This document shows, piece after piece, positions 11,223-19,758 of a stretch of 64,000 nucleotides of DNA. Each line of letters opens with the position of its first letter. Within the stretch, counting starts at the first letter, position 1. A program made the translations under genes and the position numbers. The stretch comes from Labrys sedimenti (GTDB lineage Bacteria; Pseudomonadota; Alphaproteobacteria; Rhizobiales; Labraceae). The stretch covers positions 1-64,000 of the forward strand of contig NZ_JAXOUF010000021.1 of assembly GCF_034424805.1 (NCBI RefSeq), in the 5' to 3' direction. Under the pieces are notes generated by a model. The model did not search any database. It had not been told where the DNA came from and saw only the letters and a list, made by a program, of their open reading frames with translations.

Positions 11223-11570
11223 ATGTCCGAATCCGAAACCACGCCTGCCGATGCCAGCCCGGCAAGGCCCGACGACCGGGACTTCGACAGGGCCATCGCC
11301 GAATTCAGCAGGGCGCTCGAACGCAGCCCCGATGCCGTCGACGCCTTGTACGAACGGGCCCTCGCCTATCACCACAAGCGATCCTTCCCGCAGGCTATCG
11401 CCGATTATGACAGGGTGATCGCGCTCGACCCCGGCCATGCCGATGCCCTCTTCAAGCGCAGCGTCGTGCATCGCCAGTTCGGCGCCTTCGACAAGGCCAC
11501 CGCCGATTTCGACCGGGCCGTACAGCTCCTCTGGCGCCAGCAGGCGTTTTCCCCCGCGAAAGAGGCCTGA
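11223..11570 (+). CDS. Tetratricopeptide-repeat protein, small
   Basis: A short protein (115 residues from this start, 136 from the ATG at 11160) made almost wholly of about two and a half TPR units: DRAIAEFSRALERSPDAVDALYERALAYHH, then PQAIADYDRVIALDPGHADALFKR, then DKATADFDRAV. TPRs are protein-binding scaffolds. No signal peptide or membrane segment is seen, so it is probably cytoplasmic. The start is uncertain because neither candidate has a strong ribosome-binding site; I prefer 11223 because the repeats begin soon after. The partner is unknown. Confidence 0.75.
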   Translation: MSESETTPADASPARPDDRDFDRAIAEFSRALERSPDAVDALYERALAYHHKRSFPQAIADYDRVIALDPGHADALFKRSVVHRQFGAFDKATADFDRAVQLLWRQQAFSPAKEA

Positions 11571-11656
11571 CCGACCCGCCTTCTTCCTTGCCCGCGGCGC
11601 AAGGTTAACATTTTGTCATCTAAGCTTCACGAACCCCGCCTAAGGGTCGCCAGACC

Positions 11657-13279
11657 ATGGAAACACGGGGATGTTTGGTGATGACGGACGTTACATCGGG
11701 CCAAAGGAGCGGCCATCCGCTCGATAGGCCTAGCTCTCTCGGCAACCTGCCCAATATCGTGATCGCCCTGATCCTGCTCGGGGGCCTGGGCTATGTCTGC
11801 TACGCGCTGGTCGCCGATCTTACCGGCGCGGTGGCCGTGCCCTGGATCCTGCTCGGCCTTGCCCTGCTGATCGCGCTCGGCTTCGAGTTCGTCAACGGCT
11901 TCCACGATACCGCCAATGCGGTGGCGACAGTAATCTATACCCATTCGCTCCCCGCCGAATTCGCGGTGATCTGGTCGGGTTTCTTCAACTTCCTCGGCGT
12001 ACTCACGGCGAGCGGTGCGGTGGCCTTCGGCATCATCTCGCTGCTGCCGGTGGAACTGATCATGCAGGTCGGCTCGAGTGCGGGCCTTGCGATGGTCTTC
12101 GCACTTCTGATCGCCGCCATCGTCTGGAACCTCGGCACCTGGTATTTCGGCCTGCCGGCCTCGAGCTCCCACACCATGGTCGGCTCGATCATCGGTGTCG
12201 GCCTCGCCAACCAGTTCCTGGCCCCCGCCGGCTCGGCGACCAGCGGCGTCGACTGGTCCCAGGCCAAGAATATCGGCCTTTCCTTGCTCATTTCGCCCCT
12301 GTTCGGCTTCTTCCTGGCGGGCGCCCTGCTGCTCCTGATGAAAACCGTGGTGCGCAACAAGGCCCTCTATGTCGAGCCGAAGGGCAGCAATCCGCCTCCG
12401 TTGTGGATCCGTGGCCTTCTGATCCTGACCTGCACGCTGGTCAGCTTCTTCCATGGCTCCAATGACGGCCAGAAGGGCATGGGCCTGATCATGCTGATCC
12501 TGATCGGCGTGGTGCCCACCGCCTTCGCGCTCAACCGCACGCCCGACATCAACTATCTCGAAACCTACAAGGCTGCGTCGACCGCGGCCGGTTCGGTCCT
12601 GGGCAACTACATCAAGCCGGGCGTGGCGGTCGCTCCCGCCGATGCCAAGGTCAAGGTCGCCGAGGCGGTGCGCACGCGGACCTGGAGCGACGAGACGACA
12701 CCGGCCCTCAAGATCTTCATCGAACAGACCACCTCCCAGCTCTCGCCCTACGGTTCGGCCGCGGCGGTGCCCGCGGGACTGGTCTCCAACACCCGCAACG
12801 ACATGTATCTGATCGGCGAGGCCCTCAAGCTGATCGATTCCAAGAAGCTGCTGCCGGTATCGGATGCCGACCTGAAGGCGATCAAGACCTATCACACCGC
12901 CACCGACAACACGACCAAGTTCATCCCGACCTGGGTGAAGGTCGCCATCGCCCTGGCCCTCGGCCTCGGCACCATGGTGGGCTGGAAGCGCATCGTCGTG
13001 ACGGTCGGCGAGAAGATCGGCAAGACCCACTTGACCTACGGCCAGGGAGCCTCGGCCGAGATCGTCGCCGCGGCGACGATCGGCGCTGCCGACTATCTCG
13101 GCCTGCCGGTCTCCACCACCCATGTGCTGTCTTCGGGTGTCGCCGGCACCATGGCGGCCAACGGTACGGGGCTGCAGATGTCGACGGTCCGCAACCTGAT
13201 CATGGCCTGGGTGCTCACCCTGCCCGCCTCGATGGCATTGTCCTTCGTGCTCTTCGTGGTGCTGCGCCAGATCATCTGA
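11657..13279 (+). CDS. Inorganic phosphate transporter, PiT family
   Basis: Inner-membrane low-affinity phosphate (metal-phosphate) permease of 540 residues. The family's duplicated signature is visible: ALGFEFVNGFHDTANAVATVIYT at about residues 72-94 and a second site around DYLGLPVSTTHVLSSGVAGTMAANG near the C-terminus, plus SFFHGSNDGQKGMG in the middle. Roughly ten membrane segments surround a hydrophilic central insert of about 110 residues (300-415). The ATG at 11681 is an equally good start. It stands alone and is followed by a strong terminator; no phoU-like partner is adjacent. Confidence 0.93.
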   Translation: METRGCLVMTDVTSGQRSGHPLDRPSSLGNLPNIVIALILLGGLGYVCYALVADLTGAVAVPWILLGLALLIALGFEFVNGFHDTANAVATVIYTHSLPAEFAVIWSGFFNFLGVLTASGAVAFGIISLLPVELIMQVGSSAGLAMVFALLIAAIVWNLGTWYFGLPASSSHTMVGSIIGVGLANQFLAPAGSATSGVDWSQAKNIGLSLLISPLFGFFLAGALLLLMKTVVRNKALYVEPKGSNPPPLWIRGLLILTCTLVSFFHGSNDGQKGMGLIMLILIGVVPTAFALNRTPDINYLETYKAASTAAGSVLGNYIKPGVAVAPADAKVKVAEAVRTRTWSDETTPALKIFIEQTTSQLSPYGSAAAVPAGLVSNTRNDMYLIGEALKLIDSKKLLPVSDADLKAIKTYHTATDNTTKFIPTWVKVAIALALGLGTMVGWKRIVVTVGEKIGKTHLTYGQGASAEIVAAATIGAADYLGLPVSTTHVLSSGVAGTMAANGTGLQMSTVRNLIMAWVLTLPASMALSFVLFVVLRQII

Positions 13280-13301
13280 GACCCTGCGCCTTCTTCGTTG
13301 G

Positions 13302-13331
13302 AATGGCCGCCCCGGGGCGGCCATTTCTTTT
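13302..13331 (+). terminator. Rho-independent terminator after phosphate transporter
   Basis: A perfect 24-bp palindrome (AATGGCCGCCCC plus its complement, the middle bases forming the loop) followed by TTTCTTTT, 22 bases after the stop codon. Confidence 0.85.
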
Positions 13332-13377
13332 CGAAGCACTGACAAAGAGTAAAAAGCGCCTGATTTGCACCGTTGCC

Positions 13378-13433
13378 CTGCCCCTCACCCTTACCCCCGC
13401 CCCTTGCGGGGGGAGAGTAAGGGTGAGGGGCAG
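13378..13433. repeat. GC-rich extragenic palindrome (family C-like)
   Basis: GCCCCTCACCCTTAC and GTAAGGGTGAGGGGC arms flank CCCGCCCCTTGCGGGGGG. It lies between the convergent phosphate transporter and cutC genes. Confidence 0.6.
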
Positions 13434-13467
13434 CTCAATCGGGGCTGAATTCATTCGCCCGGTTGAC

Positions 13468-14190
13468 CTAAGCTGCCGCCATCGCATCCCGGAATGACCG
13501 GACGATCTCGACGCTGGTCTGGCGCCGCCCGCCCACCGCAAAGCCGAGGCGGACGGCATCGGCGCTCCATGGCTCCCCTTCGGCCGAACAGGAGCTGTGC
13601 ACCTCGGTGACGGGAAGCGCCGCCAGCAGCGCTGCAATATTGGCCGGCGTCAATCCCGAACCCGGCATGATGCCGATGCGACCTCGGGCCGCCCGATGCA
13701 GGCGCACCAATTCGTCCAGGCCCGCGGATGCGCCAGCCGCCCCGCCCGATGTGAGGATGCGCTCGAAGCCGAGCGCGATGGCCGTCTCCAGCGCGGCCGG
13801 CCGGTCAGGCACCAGATCGAAGGCGCGATGCAGCGTGGTGCCGAGCCCCCTGGCATGCACCCGCAGGCGCGACAGCAGGGCTTCGTCGAGCCGGCCATCC
13901 GGCTGGGAGGCGCCCAATACGACACCGGCCAGCCCGGCGCCGCCCGCCGCCTCGATATCGGTGAGCATGATCTCCCCTTCCCGGGCGGAGAAGACGAAAT
14001 CCCCGGCCCGCGGCCTGATCATGGCATAGGCCGGGATCGGTGCCTGCGCCGCTAGGCGCATCAGGCCCGGTGACGGCGTCAACCCGCCGAGTTCGAGCGC
14101 CGAACACAGTTCGATGCGGTCGGCGCCGCCTTCGATCGCGGCTTCGAGGCTGCGGGGATCGGCGACACAGATTTCGAGCAAGGCCGTCAT
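13468..14190 (-). CDS. cutC: CutC family protein
   Basis: A TIM-barrel protein of 240 residues matching CutC from its first residues (LLEICVADPRSLEAAIEGGADRIELCSALELGGLTPS) through MIRPRAGDFVFSAREG to the ILTSGG segment. CutC is named for copper homeostasis, but that role is poorly supported in many bacteria. Here the start codon overlaps the stop of a ROK sugar kinase (ATGA), and a LacI regulator and a glycoasparaginase/transporter operon lie nearby, so a role in sugar-conjugate metabolism is at least as likely (inference). GGGAGAACG precedes the ATG. Confidence 0.9.
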   Translation of the reverse strand: MTALLEICVADPRSLEAAIEGGADRIELCSALELGGLTPSPGLMRLAAQAPIPAYAMIRPRAGDFVFSAREGEIMLTDIEAAGGAGLAGVVLGASQPDGRLDEALLSRLRVHARGLGTTLHRAFDLVPDRPAALETAIALGFERILTSGGAAGASAGLDELVRLHRAARGRIGIMPGSGLTPANIAALLAALPVTEVHSSCSAEGEPWSADAVRLGFAVGGRRQTSVEIVRSFRDAMAAA

Positions 14191-15101
14191 GGACGTTCTC
14201 CCTGATGGGCCAAGAGGGCCGCGCCTATCAATCCGGGCTCCGGCGCCAGAAGACTCGGCACCAACAGCGGCCCGCCGGATCGCCGCAGGATGCGGCGGCG
14301 CACGGCCTCGTCCAGCCTTGCGATCAGTTCCGGTACGCTGGCGAGGCCACCGCCGACCGGCACGATATCGGCGCCGATGATATTGACGGCCAAGGCCAGG
14401 GGCGAGGCGACAAGATCGACTTGGCAGGCCACCGTGCGGGCCGCGGCGGCATCGCCCGCGCGCCAGGCGCTGATGATTTCCGTGCTCTCGCATTCGTCGC
14501 CGGTGAGATGGCGATGCAGCCTCTCGAGGCCGCGCGCGCCGCCGATCGTGTCGACACACCCCTTCTGGCCGCAGCCGCAGGCAAAGCGCGGAATCACGGC
14601 CGGCGGATCGCCCGCCTCGAGCGCCGCCACCGGTCCGTGTCCCCATTCCCCCGCAAAGCCGCCGGCGCCGGCGAGGATCCGCCCGTCGATGACCACACCG
14701 CCGCCGATGCCGGTGCCGATGATGATGCCGAAGACGATGCGATGCCCACGCCCGGCACCCTGCACCGCCTCGGCGAGGGCAAAGCAATCGGCGTCATTGG
14801 CGACGTGCACAGGCACGCCTAGCCGCTCGGCCAGGTCAGGAGCCAGCCGCCGCCCGTCGATGCAGGGAATATTGGCACAGGTGATGATCTGGCTGTGCGG
14901 ATCGACCACGCCGGTGATGGACAAGGCGATGACATCCCCTGCCCCAGCCGAGCCTTGCCGCCTCAGATCCGCGAGCGCACGCGCAAAGGCTTCGAAATCG
15001 TCGAGCGGCGTCGCAACCCGTGCAAAGGGATGGATCTCGCCTTGCGGCGAGGCAATGGCCGCCTTGATGGCGGAGCCACCGATGTCGAAGCAGATCGTCA
15101 T
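14187..15101 (-). CDS. ROK family sugar kinase (N-acetylglucosamine/N-acetylmannosamine kinase-like)
   Basis: Cytoplasmic ATP-dependent hexose/hexosamine kinase of 304 residues. The ROK features are the N-terminal phosphate loop FDIGGSAIKAA, the catalytic Asp in HVANDADCFALAE, the IIGTGIGGGVVIDG segment with GFAGEWGH, and the zinc-binding CGCGQKGC. The usual Glu after that motif is replaced by V-D. Family members phosphorylate GlcNAc, ManNAc, glucose or fructose; GlcNAc would fit the aspartylglucosaminidase-like enzyme encoded 2.3 kb away. No DNA-binding domain is present. It is translationally coupled to cutC (ATGA overlap) and divergent from the LacI regulator. Confidence 0.9.
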   Translation of the reverse strand: MTICFDIGGSAIKAAIASPQGEIHPFARVATPLDDFEAFARALADLRRQGSAGAGDVIALSITGVVDPHSQIITCANIPCIDGRRLAPDLAERLGVPVHVANDADCFALAEAVQGAGRGHRIVFGIIIGTGIGGGVVIDGRILAGAGGFAGEWGHGPVAALEAGDPPAVIPRFACGCGQKGCVDTIGGARGLERLHRHLTGDECESTEIISAWRAGDAAAARTVACQVDLVASPLALAVNIIGADIVPVGGGLASVPELIARLDEAVRRRILRRSGGPLLVPSLLAPEPGLIGAALLAHQGERP

Positions 15102-15174
15102 TGACAGAAGAAACCTTCCAAACCGTTGTTTCCTGTATTAGGGCGTGGCGTCAGCTATGATTTCGCATTCCCCT

Positions 15175-15273
15175 AGAGCAAAGCGCGTTTACACAGCGAC
15201 GCTGCGTTGCTCTGACTCTTTGGTTCGACGCGTCTTTGCGATTCTTGGCGATGCCGCCAAATCGCAAAACGCT
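15175..15273 (+). repeat. Dispersed repeat family A, copy 2
   Basis: A full-length copy of about 99 bp starting AGAGCAAAGCGCG, with the core TTCGACGCGTCTTTGCGA and ending AATCGCAAAACGCT. It lies in the divergent ROK kinase / LacI promoter region and ends 22 bases before the LacI start codon. Confidence 0.8.
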
Positions 15274-15295
15274 TTGGAGGAGCTTATAAGGCCGC

Positions 15296-16285
15296 ATGAG
15301 GCGCAAGGCAGCACCGACCATCAGCGACGTGGCCGCCCTCGCCGGCGTCTCCAGGGCCGTCGCCTCGCGCGCGCTCTCCGCCTCCAAACGACCGGTATCC
15401 GGCGACAAGCGCGACCGCGTCCTGGCAGCGGCCGCCGAGCTCGGCTACCGCGTCAACCTCCTGGCACAGAGCCTGACGACCAAGACCGTCAATCTCGTCG
15501 CCGTCCTGGTCAACCACATTCATGACCTTTCCGACCTCGATCTGTTCGACCTGCTGCTCGCCGAGATCCAGGCGGGCGGGCGACAGGTCATCCTGGTGCG
15601 GGTCGGCTCCACCGACAAGGTCGAGGAATTCCTGCGCCAGGGCGTGGCCTATCATGTCGATGCCGCCCTGGTGTTCTCCGATTTCGCCGATGCCGCGACG
15701 GTGAGGCGCATGTTCCGCTCCGACCTGGTGATCATGCTCAACGGCCGCCACGATCATCGCTCGCCCGCCATCATCCCGGACGAGGCCGTCGGCATCCGTC
15801 AGGCGGTTGCCGACGCCGCTGCCAAGGGTGTGAGGCGTGCCAGCCTGGTGACCGGCCGCGCGAGTTCGCTGGTTGAGCAGGCACGCATCGGCCTTTATCG
15901 CCAGGCCTTCCAGGTCCACGACATCCAGTTGCTGCGAACCTTGCAGGGCGACTATTCCTATCGTTCCGGTCACGCCCTGGCACCGGGACTGATCGAAGGC
16001 GGCCAGCCCGACGCCGTGTTCTGTACCTCCGATGCCATGGCCATGGGCATCCTCGACGTCTACCGGATGGATTTTCCGGGCAACCGGCCGGCGCGCTTCC
16101 GCCTCTATGGCTTCGACAATCTCTCTTTGCTCGATTTCGAGGCCTATCCGATCTCCTCGATCGGCTACGACAAGGCGGCCTATGTCTCCCGCATGCTGGG
16201 CCTGCTCAACGAGGCTCCGGCCGGCGGAGGCACGTTCGAGCCGGAACTGGTGCCGACCCGCTACGTGCCGCGCCTGACGGGGTGA
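15296..16285 (+). CDS. LacI family transcriptional regulator
   Basis: A 329-residue DNA-binding sugar-responsive regulator. The N-terminal helix-turn-helix is clear (TISDVAALAGVSRAVASRALS, residues 8-28), followed by the hinge region LAQSLTTKTVNLVAVLV and a periplasmic-binding-protein-like effector domain ending DNLSLLDFEAYPISSI. AAGG lies nine bases ahead of the ATG. It is divergent from the ROK kinase-cutC pair. A perfect LacI-type palindrome (AGTGAAACCGGTTTCACT, 20446-20463) lies before the ABC transporter operon and is its best candidate target, so it probably represses that operon until a sugar ligand appears (inference). Confidence 0.92.
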   Translation: MRRKAAPTISDVAALAGVSRAVASRALSASKRPVSGDKRDRVLAAAAELGYRVNLLAQSLTTKTVNLVAVLVNHIHDLSDLDLFDLLLAEIQAGGRQVILVRVGSTDKVEEFLRQGVAYHVDAALVFSDFADAATVRRMFRSDLVIMLNGRHDHRSPAIIPDEAVGIRQAVADAAAKGVRRASLVTGRASSLVEQARIGLYRQAFQVHDIQLLRTLQGDYSYRSGHALAPGLIEGGQPDAVFCTSDAMAMGILDVYRMDFPGNRPARFRLYGFDNLSLLDFEAYPISSIGYDKAAYVSRMLGLLNEAPAGGGTFEPELVPTRYVPRLTG

Positions 16286-16613
16286 GATAGGGCTCTTGCC
16301 ACCTCGACAGGGATAGCGACGCACAAGGAAGCGCTATTGCCTTCTCCCCTTGCGGGACCTGGCACTTCCCATGGAAGTGCCTTGGGTGGCATTGCGCAGC
16401 AATGACGGATGAGGGGAGACACGTGATCTTGCCAAGTATTCGCCAACACCCTTCATCCGCCCTGCGGGCACCTTCTCCCACTAGAGCAAAGCGCAGTTTC
16501 TCCGAACCGCACTTTTCTCTAACTCTCCGTTCCGACGCGTCTTTGCGATTCTTGGTGACTCCGTCAAATCGCAAAAAACGCTATAGGGGAGAAGGGAGAT
16601 GCGCCCCTCCCCT
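16286..16613. other. Convergent intergenic region filled with repeat remnants
   Basis: About 330 bases between the convergent LacI and binding-protein genes. It holds fragments of family C (CTTCTCCCCTTGCGGGACCTGG near 16340, CCTGCGGGCACCTTCTCC near 16460) and a complete family A copy at 16483-16582. No gene is seen. Confidence 0.6.
16483..16582 (+). repeat. Dispersed repeat family A, copy 3
   Basis: About 100 bp, starting AGAGCAAAGCGCAG, core TTCCGACGCGTCTTTGCGA, ending AATCGCAAAAAACGCT. It sits inside a family C remnant, so one element may have inserted into the other. Confidence 0.75.
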
Positions 16614-17405
16614 TCACCACAGGGGGGTCAGCTTGGGCGGATTGGCCTTCTCCCCCCACCATTTCTTGTAGTTGGCCTCATAGGCGCCGGACTGGATGTA
16701 GTCGGAGACGAACATGTCGAGCCAGCGCACGAATTCAGGATCGCCCTTGGCCACCGCAATGCCAATGGGATCGTTGGAATAGAGCCCCGGCAGCGTGACC
16801 AAAGAGGGGTTCTTGGTGGCGAGATAGTCGAGCAGGGATGAATCCTCGATCGCCGCGTCCACGCGCTTTTGCTGGAGCTGCAGCACACCATCGGGCGCGA
16901 ATTGGTCGACATAGACGAGATTGGCGGTCGGCACCGCCTTCTTGAGGAAGCTCTCGCCGGTCGTGCCGCGCCCGACCACCACCGACTTGCCGCCGAGGTC
17001 TTCCAGCTTGGCGATGCCGGCGTCGGCCTGCACCAGGATGCGCAGGCCCGCCCGGTTGTAGGGGATGGAGAAGTTCACCGTCTTGGCCCGTTCCAGCGTG
17101 GCCGAGGTGTTGGCGACCACGATGTCGAGCTGTCCGGAGACCAGCATCGAGATGCGAGCATCGCCGGAGACGTCGGTAAATTCCACCGGCACGCCGAGCT
17201 TTTCGGCGAGAAGATTGGCGACGTCGACGTCGTAGCCCACCGGATTGTTCTGGGCGTCGCGGAAGCCGATCGGTTCTCCGCCCAGCGAGACGCCGATCCG
17301 TACGCTGCCACGCGAGCGGATGTCGTCGAGCTTGCCGGCAAACGCCGGCAAGGCGGCGCAGGCGGCGATCGCCAAACCCAGCAATACAGGCAGAATCTTC
17401 TTCAT
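16614..17405 (-). CDS. Polar amino-acid-type ABC transporter substrate-binding protein
   Basis: Periplasmic binding protein (family 3, GlnH/HisJ-like) of about 263 residues. A signal peptide is clear: MKKILPVLLGLAIAACAALPAFAG. The mature part begins KLDDIRSRGSVRIGVSLGGEPIGFRD and includes GYDVDVANLLAEKLG and SGQLDIVVANTSATLERAKTV, as in the family. GGGGAG precedes the ATG at 17405; the longer frame to 17633 lacks a signal peptide. It is the last gene of the five-gene minus-strand operon with two permeases, an ATPase and an aspartylglucosaminidase-like enzyme. Confidence 0.93.
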   Translation of the reverse strand: MKKILPVLLGLAIAACAALPAFAGKLDDIRSRGSVRIGVSLGGEPIGFRDAQNNPVGYDVDVANLLAEKLGVPVEFTDVSGDARISMLVSGQLDIVVANTSATLERAKTVNFSIPYNRAGLRILVQADAGIAKLEDLGGKSVVVGRGTTGESFLKKAVPTANLVYVDQFAPDGVLQLQQKRVDAAIEDSSLLDYLATKNPSLVTLPGLYSNDPIGIAVAKGDPEFVRWLDMFVSDYIQSGAYEANYKKWWGEKANPPKLTPLW

Positions 17406-17424
17406 GATTGTGCACTCCCCTCTG

Positions 17425-18342
17425 TCAGATCGTTCTTGCCGGCCGGAGCTCTGGCTCGACCATGGTATCGTCCCACAGCCAGTAGCGGATCTCGCCCTCG
17501 CAGCAGAAATTGACCACCTCATGACGGCCCTCGGCATCGGCCGCATGGATGACCACGCCGCCGAGAAAGCCCTCGCGGAGCTCGGCGAGTTCCTCCACGG
17601 CGAGATCGACGGCCTCGCGCAGCGAGTGGCCAAGCTTGAGGGCGAGCACGATGGTGCGCGCGGTGGCGCAGCGCATGGTCATCTCGCCGGTATGGGTGCA
17701 GGCGGCGGCGCCATAGCGGCTGTCGGCATAGAAGCCGGCGCCGGGAATGGGGCTGTCGCCGAGGCGGCCCGGATATTTCCAGGCCCAGCCCGAGGTGGAC
17801 GTCGCCGTATGGATGCCGCGCCGGGGATCGGCGCTGAGAAAGACCGTGGTGTCCCTCACTCGTTCCGGATCAGTGATCGCGCGCGATAAAGGCGCAAGCG
17901 GTATGTCGGGAAAACGCGCCAACTGCTCAGGCTCGAGTTCGGTTTCGAGCCGTTGGCGCCAGACGCGCCTGGAATCCTCGATCAGCACCTCATCGACGGA
18001 GAAACCGATTTCACTCGCAAAGCGCCGGGCGCCCGCTCCCGTCAGCATGACATGGGGCAGGCGTTGCATCACGGCCTGGGCCAAGGCAGCGACCGGGATG
18101 GTATCGGGTACGGCGCCGACAGCCCCCACCTCCCTCGTGGTGCCGTTCATCACGGCGGCATCGCATTCCATTACGCCCAGCATGTTGGGCCAGCCGCCAT
18201 AGCCGACGCTGCGCACGCGCGGTTCCGCCTCGACCCGGCCGATGCCGGCAACCATGGCATCGAGGCTATCGGCACCGGCCCGCAGCATCTCGACCGCGAG
18301 CGGGAATCCAGGCCAGGCTTCGGCATTGGCAAGGAGCAGCAT
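17425..18342 (-). CDS. N4-(beta-N-acetylglucosaminyl)-L-asparaginase-like Ntn hydrolase
   Basis: A 305-residue member of the isoaspartyl peptidase / glycosylasparaginase family, enzymes that cleave the bond between asparagine and GlcNAc in glycoasparagines or beta-aspartyl peptides. The D-T pair marking the self-cleavage site and nucleophile is visible (RVRDTTVF; Thr165 by my count), followed by TATSTSGW and GRLGDSPIPGAG, which is the aspartylglucosaminidase pattern; the N-terminal VGYGGWPN also fits. No signal peptide is seen, so it should act on imported substrate in the cytoplasm. It lies between the ATPase and binding-protein genes of the importer, tying it to the transported compound. 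Confidence 0.88.
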   Translation of the reverse strand: MLLLANAEAWPGFPLAVEMLRAGADSLDAMVAGIGRVEAEPRVRSVGYGGWPNMLGVMECDAAVMNGTTREVGAVGAVPDTIPVAALAQAVMQRLPHVMLTGAGARRFASEIGFSVDEVLIEDSRRVWRQRLETELEPEQLARFPDIPLAPLSRAITDPERVRDTTVFLSADPRRGIHTATSTSGWAWKYPGRLGDSPIPGAGFYADSRYGAAACTHTGEMTMRCATARTIVLALKLGHSLREAVDLAVEELAELREGFLGGVVIHAADAEGRHEVVNFCCEGEIRYWLWDDTMVEPELRPARTI

Positions 18343-18350
18343 GATGGAGC

Positions 18351-19085
18351 CTAATCTTTCCGCATTTTCGAAAGGAATTGCGCGATGCGCGGATGGTCGC
18401 GCCCGACCTCGGGGGCGAAGAAGGCATCGGTCGGCAAATCGACCAGCAGCCTTCCATGTTCGAGGAAGACGATGCGGTCCGAGATGCGACGGGCGAATTC
18501 CACTTCATGGGTGACGAACAGCATGGTGGTGCCGGTACGGGCGAGCTTGGCCAGGATGGCCAGGACCTCCGCGGTCATTTCCGGATCGAGGGCGCTCGTC
18601 ACCTCATCGAGCAAGAGATAGCGCGGGTTCATGGCGAGCGCCCGGCAGATGCCGACGCGCTGGCGCTGGCCGCCGGAAAGCTGGGCCGGATAGGAGGCCG
18701 CCTTGTCTCCCATGCCGACCTGCTCCAGCAGGACGATGGCGCGATGCTCGGCCTCGGCCCGAGCCTGGCGCAGCACTTCCAGCGGAGCCAGGGTGATGTT
18801 CTGCAGCACGGTCAGATGCGGATAGAGGTTGAAGAGCTGGAACACCGTCGCCGAGCGCTTGCGCGCCTCGGTGAGGTCCCGCGGCTTGGACACGTCGAAC
18901 TCGTCGATGGTGATGCGGCCGGCGTCGAGCTTCTCCAGCCCGTTGATGCAGCGGATCAGGGTGGACTTGCCCGAGCCGGACGAACCGAGCACGGAGACGA
19001 CCTGCCCGGGTTCGATGGCGAGGTCCACGCCGTCGAGCACGCGGTGCGAGCCGAAATCCTTGCAGACTTTCTCGACTTTCAGCAC
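18351..19085 (-). CDS. Polar amino-acid-type ABC transporter ATP-binding protein
   Basis: Cytoplasmic ATPase of 244 residues, GlnQ/HisP type. Walker A GSSGSGKST, Q-loop VFQLFNLYPHLTVLQN, signature LSGGQRQRVGICRAL, Walker B YLLLDEVTSALDPE and H-loop LFVTHE are all intact. The start is a GTG placed just after the stop of the upstream permease (TGACGTG), with GGAGGGG inside that gene serving as ribosome-binding site, so translation is coupled. It energises the importer encoded by the flanking genes. Confidence 0.94.
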   Translation of the reverse strand: MLKVEKVCKDFGSHRVLDGVDLAIEPGQVVSVLGSSGSGKSTLIRCINGLEKLDAGRITIDEFDVSKPRDLTEARKRSATVFQLFNLYPHLTVLQNITLAPLEVLRQARAEAEHRAIVLLEQVGMGDKAASYPAQLSGGQRQRVGICRALAMNPRYLLLDEVTSALDPEMTAEVLAILAKLARTGTTMLFVTHEVEFARRISDRIVFLEHGRLLVDLPTDAFFAPEVGRDHPRIAQFLSKMRKD

Positions 19086-19086
19086 G

Positions 19087-19758
19087 TCAGATACCCCTCC
19101 AGGCGCTATGGGCCCTCAGCCTTGCCTCGTAGCGCGCGCCCAGCAGAGCCAAGGTCTTGGCCGCCGCGTAGTAGAAGAGGCCGACCACGGTCCAGACCAC
19201 GAAGGGCTTGAGGGTACGCAGGTTGAGGATGTTGCCGACCTTGGTCAGGTCCATCACGCCGATCACCGAGATCAGCGAAGTGACCTGGAGCTGGTTGACC
19301 AGCAGCCCGGTCAGCGGACCGATGGCGAAGGCCGTGGCCTGGGGCGCGACGACATGCTTGAGCACTTGCCAACGGGTGAGGCCGAACACCCTGGCGGCCT
19401 CGAGCTGATCGCGCCCCACGGCGTCGATGGCGGCGGTGGCGATCACATAGACGAAAGCAGCGGTGTTGCCGGTCAGGGTGATCGACGCCGCCGTGACGGG
19501 CGTGACATTGATCTTCAGGAAGGCCGGCAGGCCGAAGAAGACCAGGAAGAGCTGCACCAGCACGGGCGAGTTCTTCAGCAACTCGGTCACCGCCGTCAGC
19601 ACAGGATTCAGCCCCGGAATACGGTAGAAGCGCAATCCCGCCAGCAAGGCGCCGAGCGCGAGCCCGGCCAGCGTGGTGCCGACGAACAGGCCGAGGGAGA
19701 CGCCGAGCCCCTGCGCCAGCAGCACCAGATCATAGGGCGTGAACTCGGTGTAGCGCAT
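19087..19758 (-). CDS. Polar amino-acid-type ABC transporter permease 2
   Basis: Inner-membrane permease of 223 residues, HisM/GlnP type, with about five membrane segments. Family marks are the N-terminal LAQGLGVSLGLFVGTTLAGL, ELLKNSPVLVQLFLVFFGLP and the EAA loop DQLEAARVFGLTRWQ followed by a conserved APQA. The ATG at 19758 overlaps the stop of the first permease by one base (TGATG). The longer open frame up to 20283 is a shadow of that first permease. Confidence 0.93.
   Translation of the reverse strand: MRYTEFTPYDLVLLAQGLGVSLGLFVGTTLAGLALGALLAGLRFYRIPGLNPVLTAVTELLKNSPVLVQLFLVFFGLPAFLKINVTPVTAASITLTGNTAAFVYVIATAAIDAVGRDQLEAARVFGLTRWQVLKHVVAPQATAFAIGPLTGLLVNQLQVTSLISVIGVMDLTKVGNILNLRTLKPFVVWTVVGLFYYAAAKTLALLGARYEARLRAHSAWRGI

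Noticed and set aside
11627..13345. 572-codon minus-strand open frame over the phosphate transporter
   Set aside because: Antisense to the PiT gene, His/Gln/Arg-rich with no recognisable domain.
15108..15132. GAAACCTTCCAAACCGTTGTTTC as a second LacI operator before the ROK kinase
   Set aside because: The half-sites have different spacing from the perfect palindrome at 20446 and the symmetry is poor; not enough to call a site.
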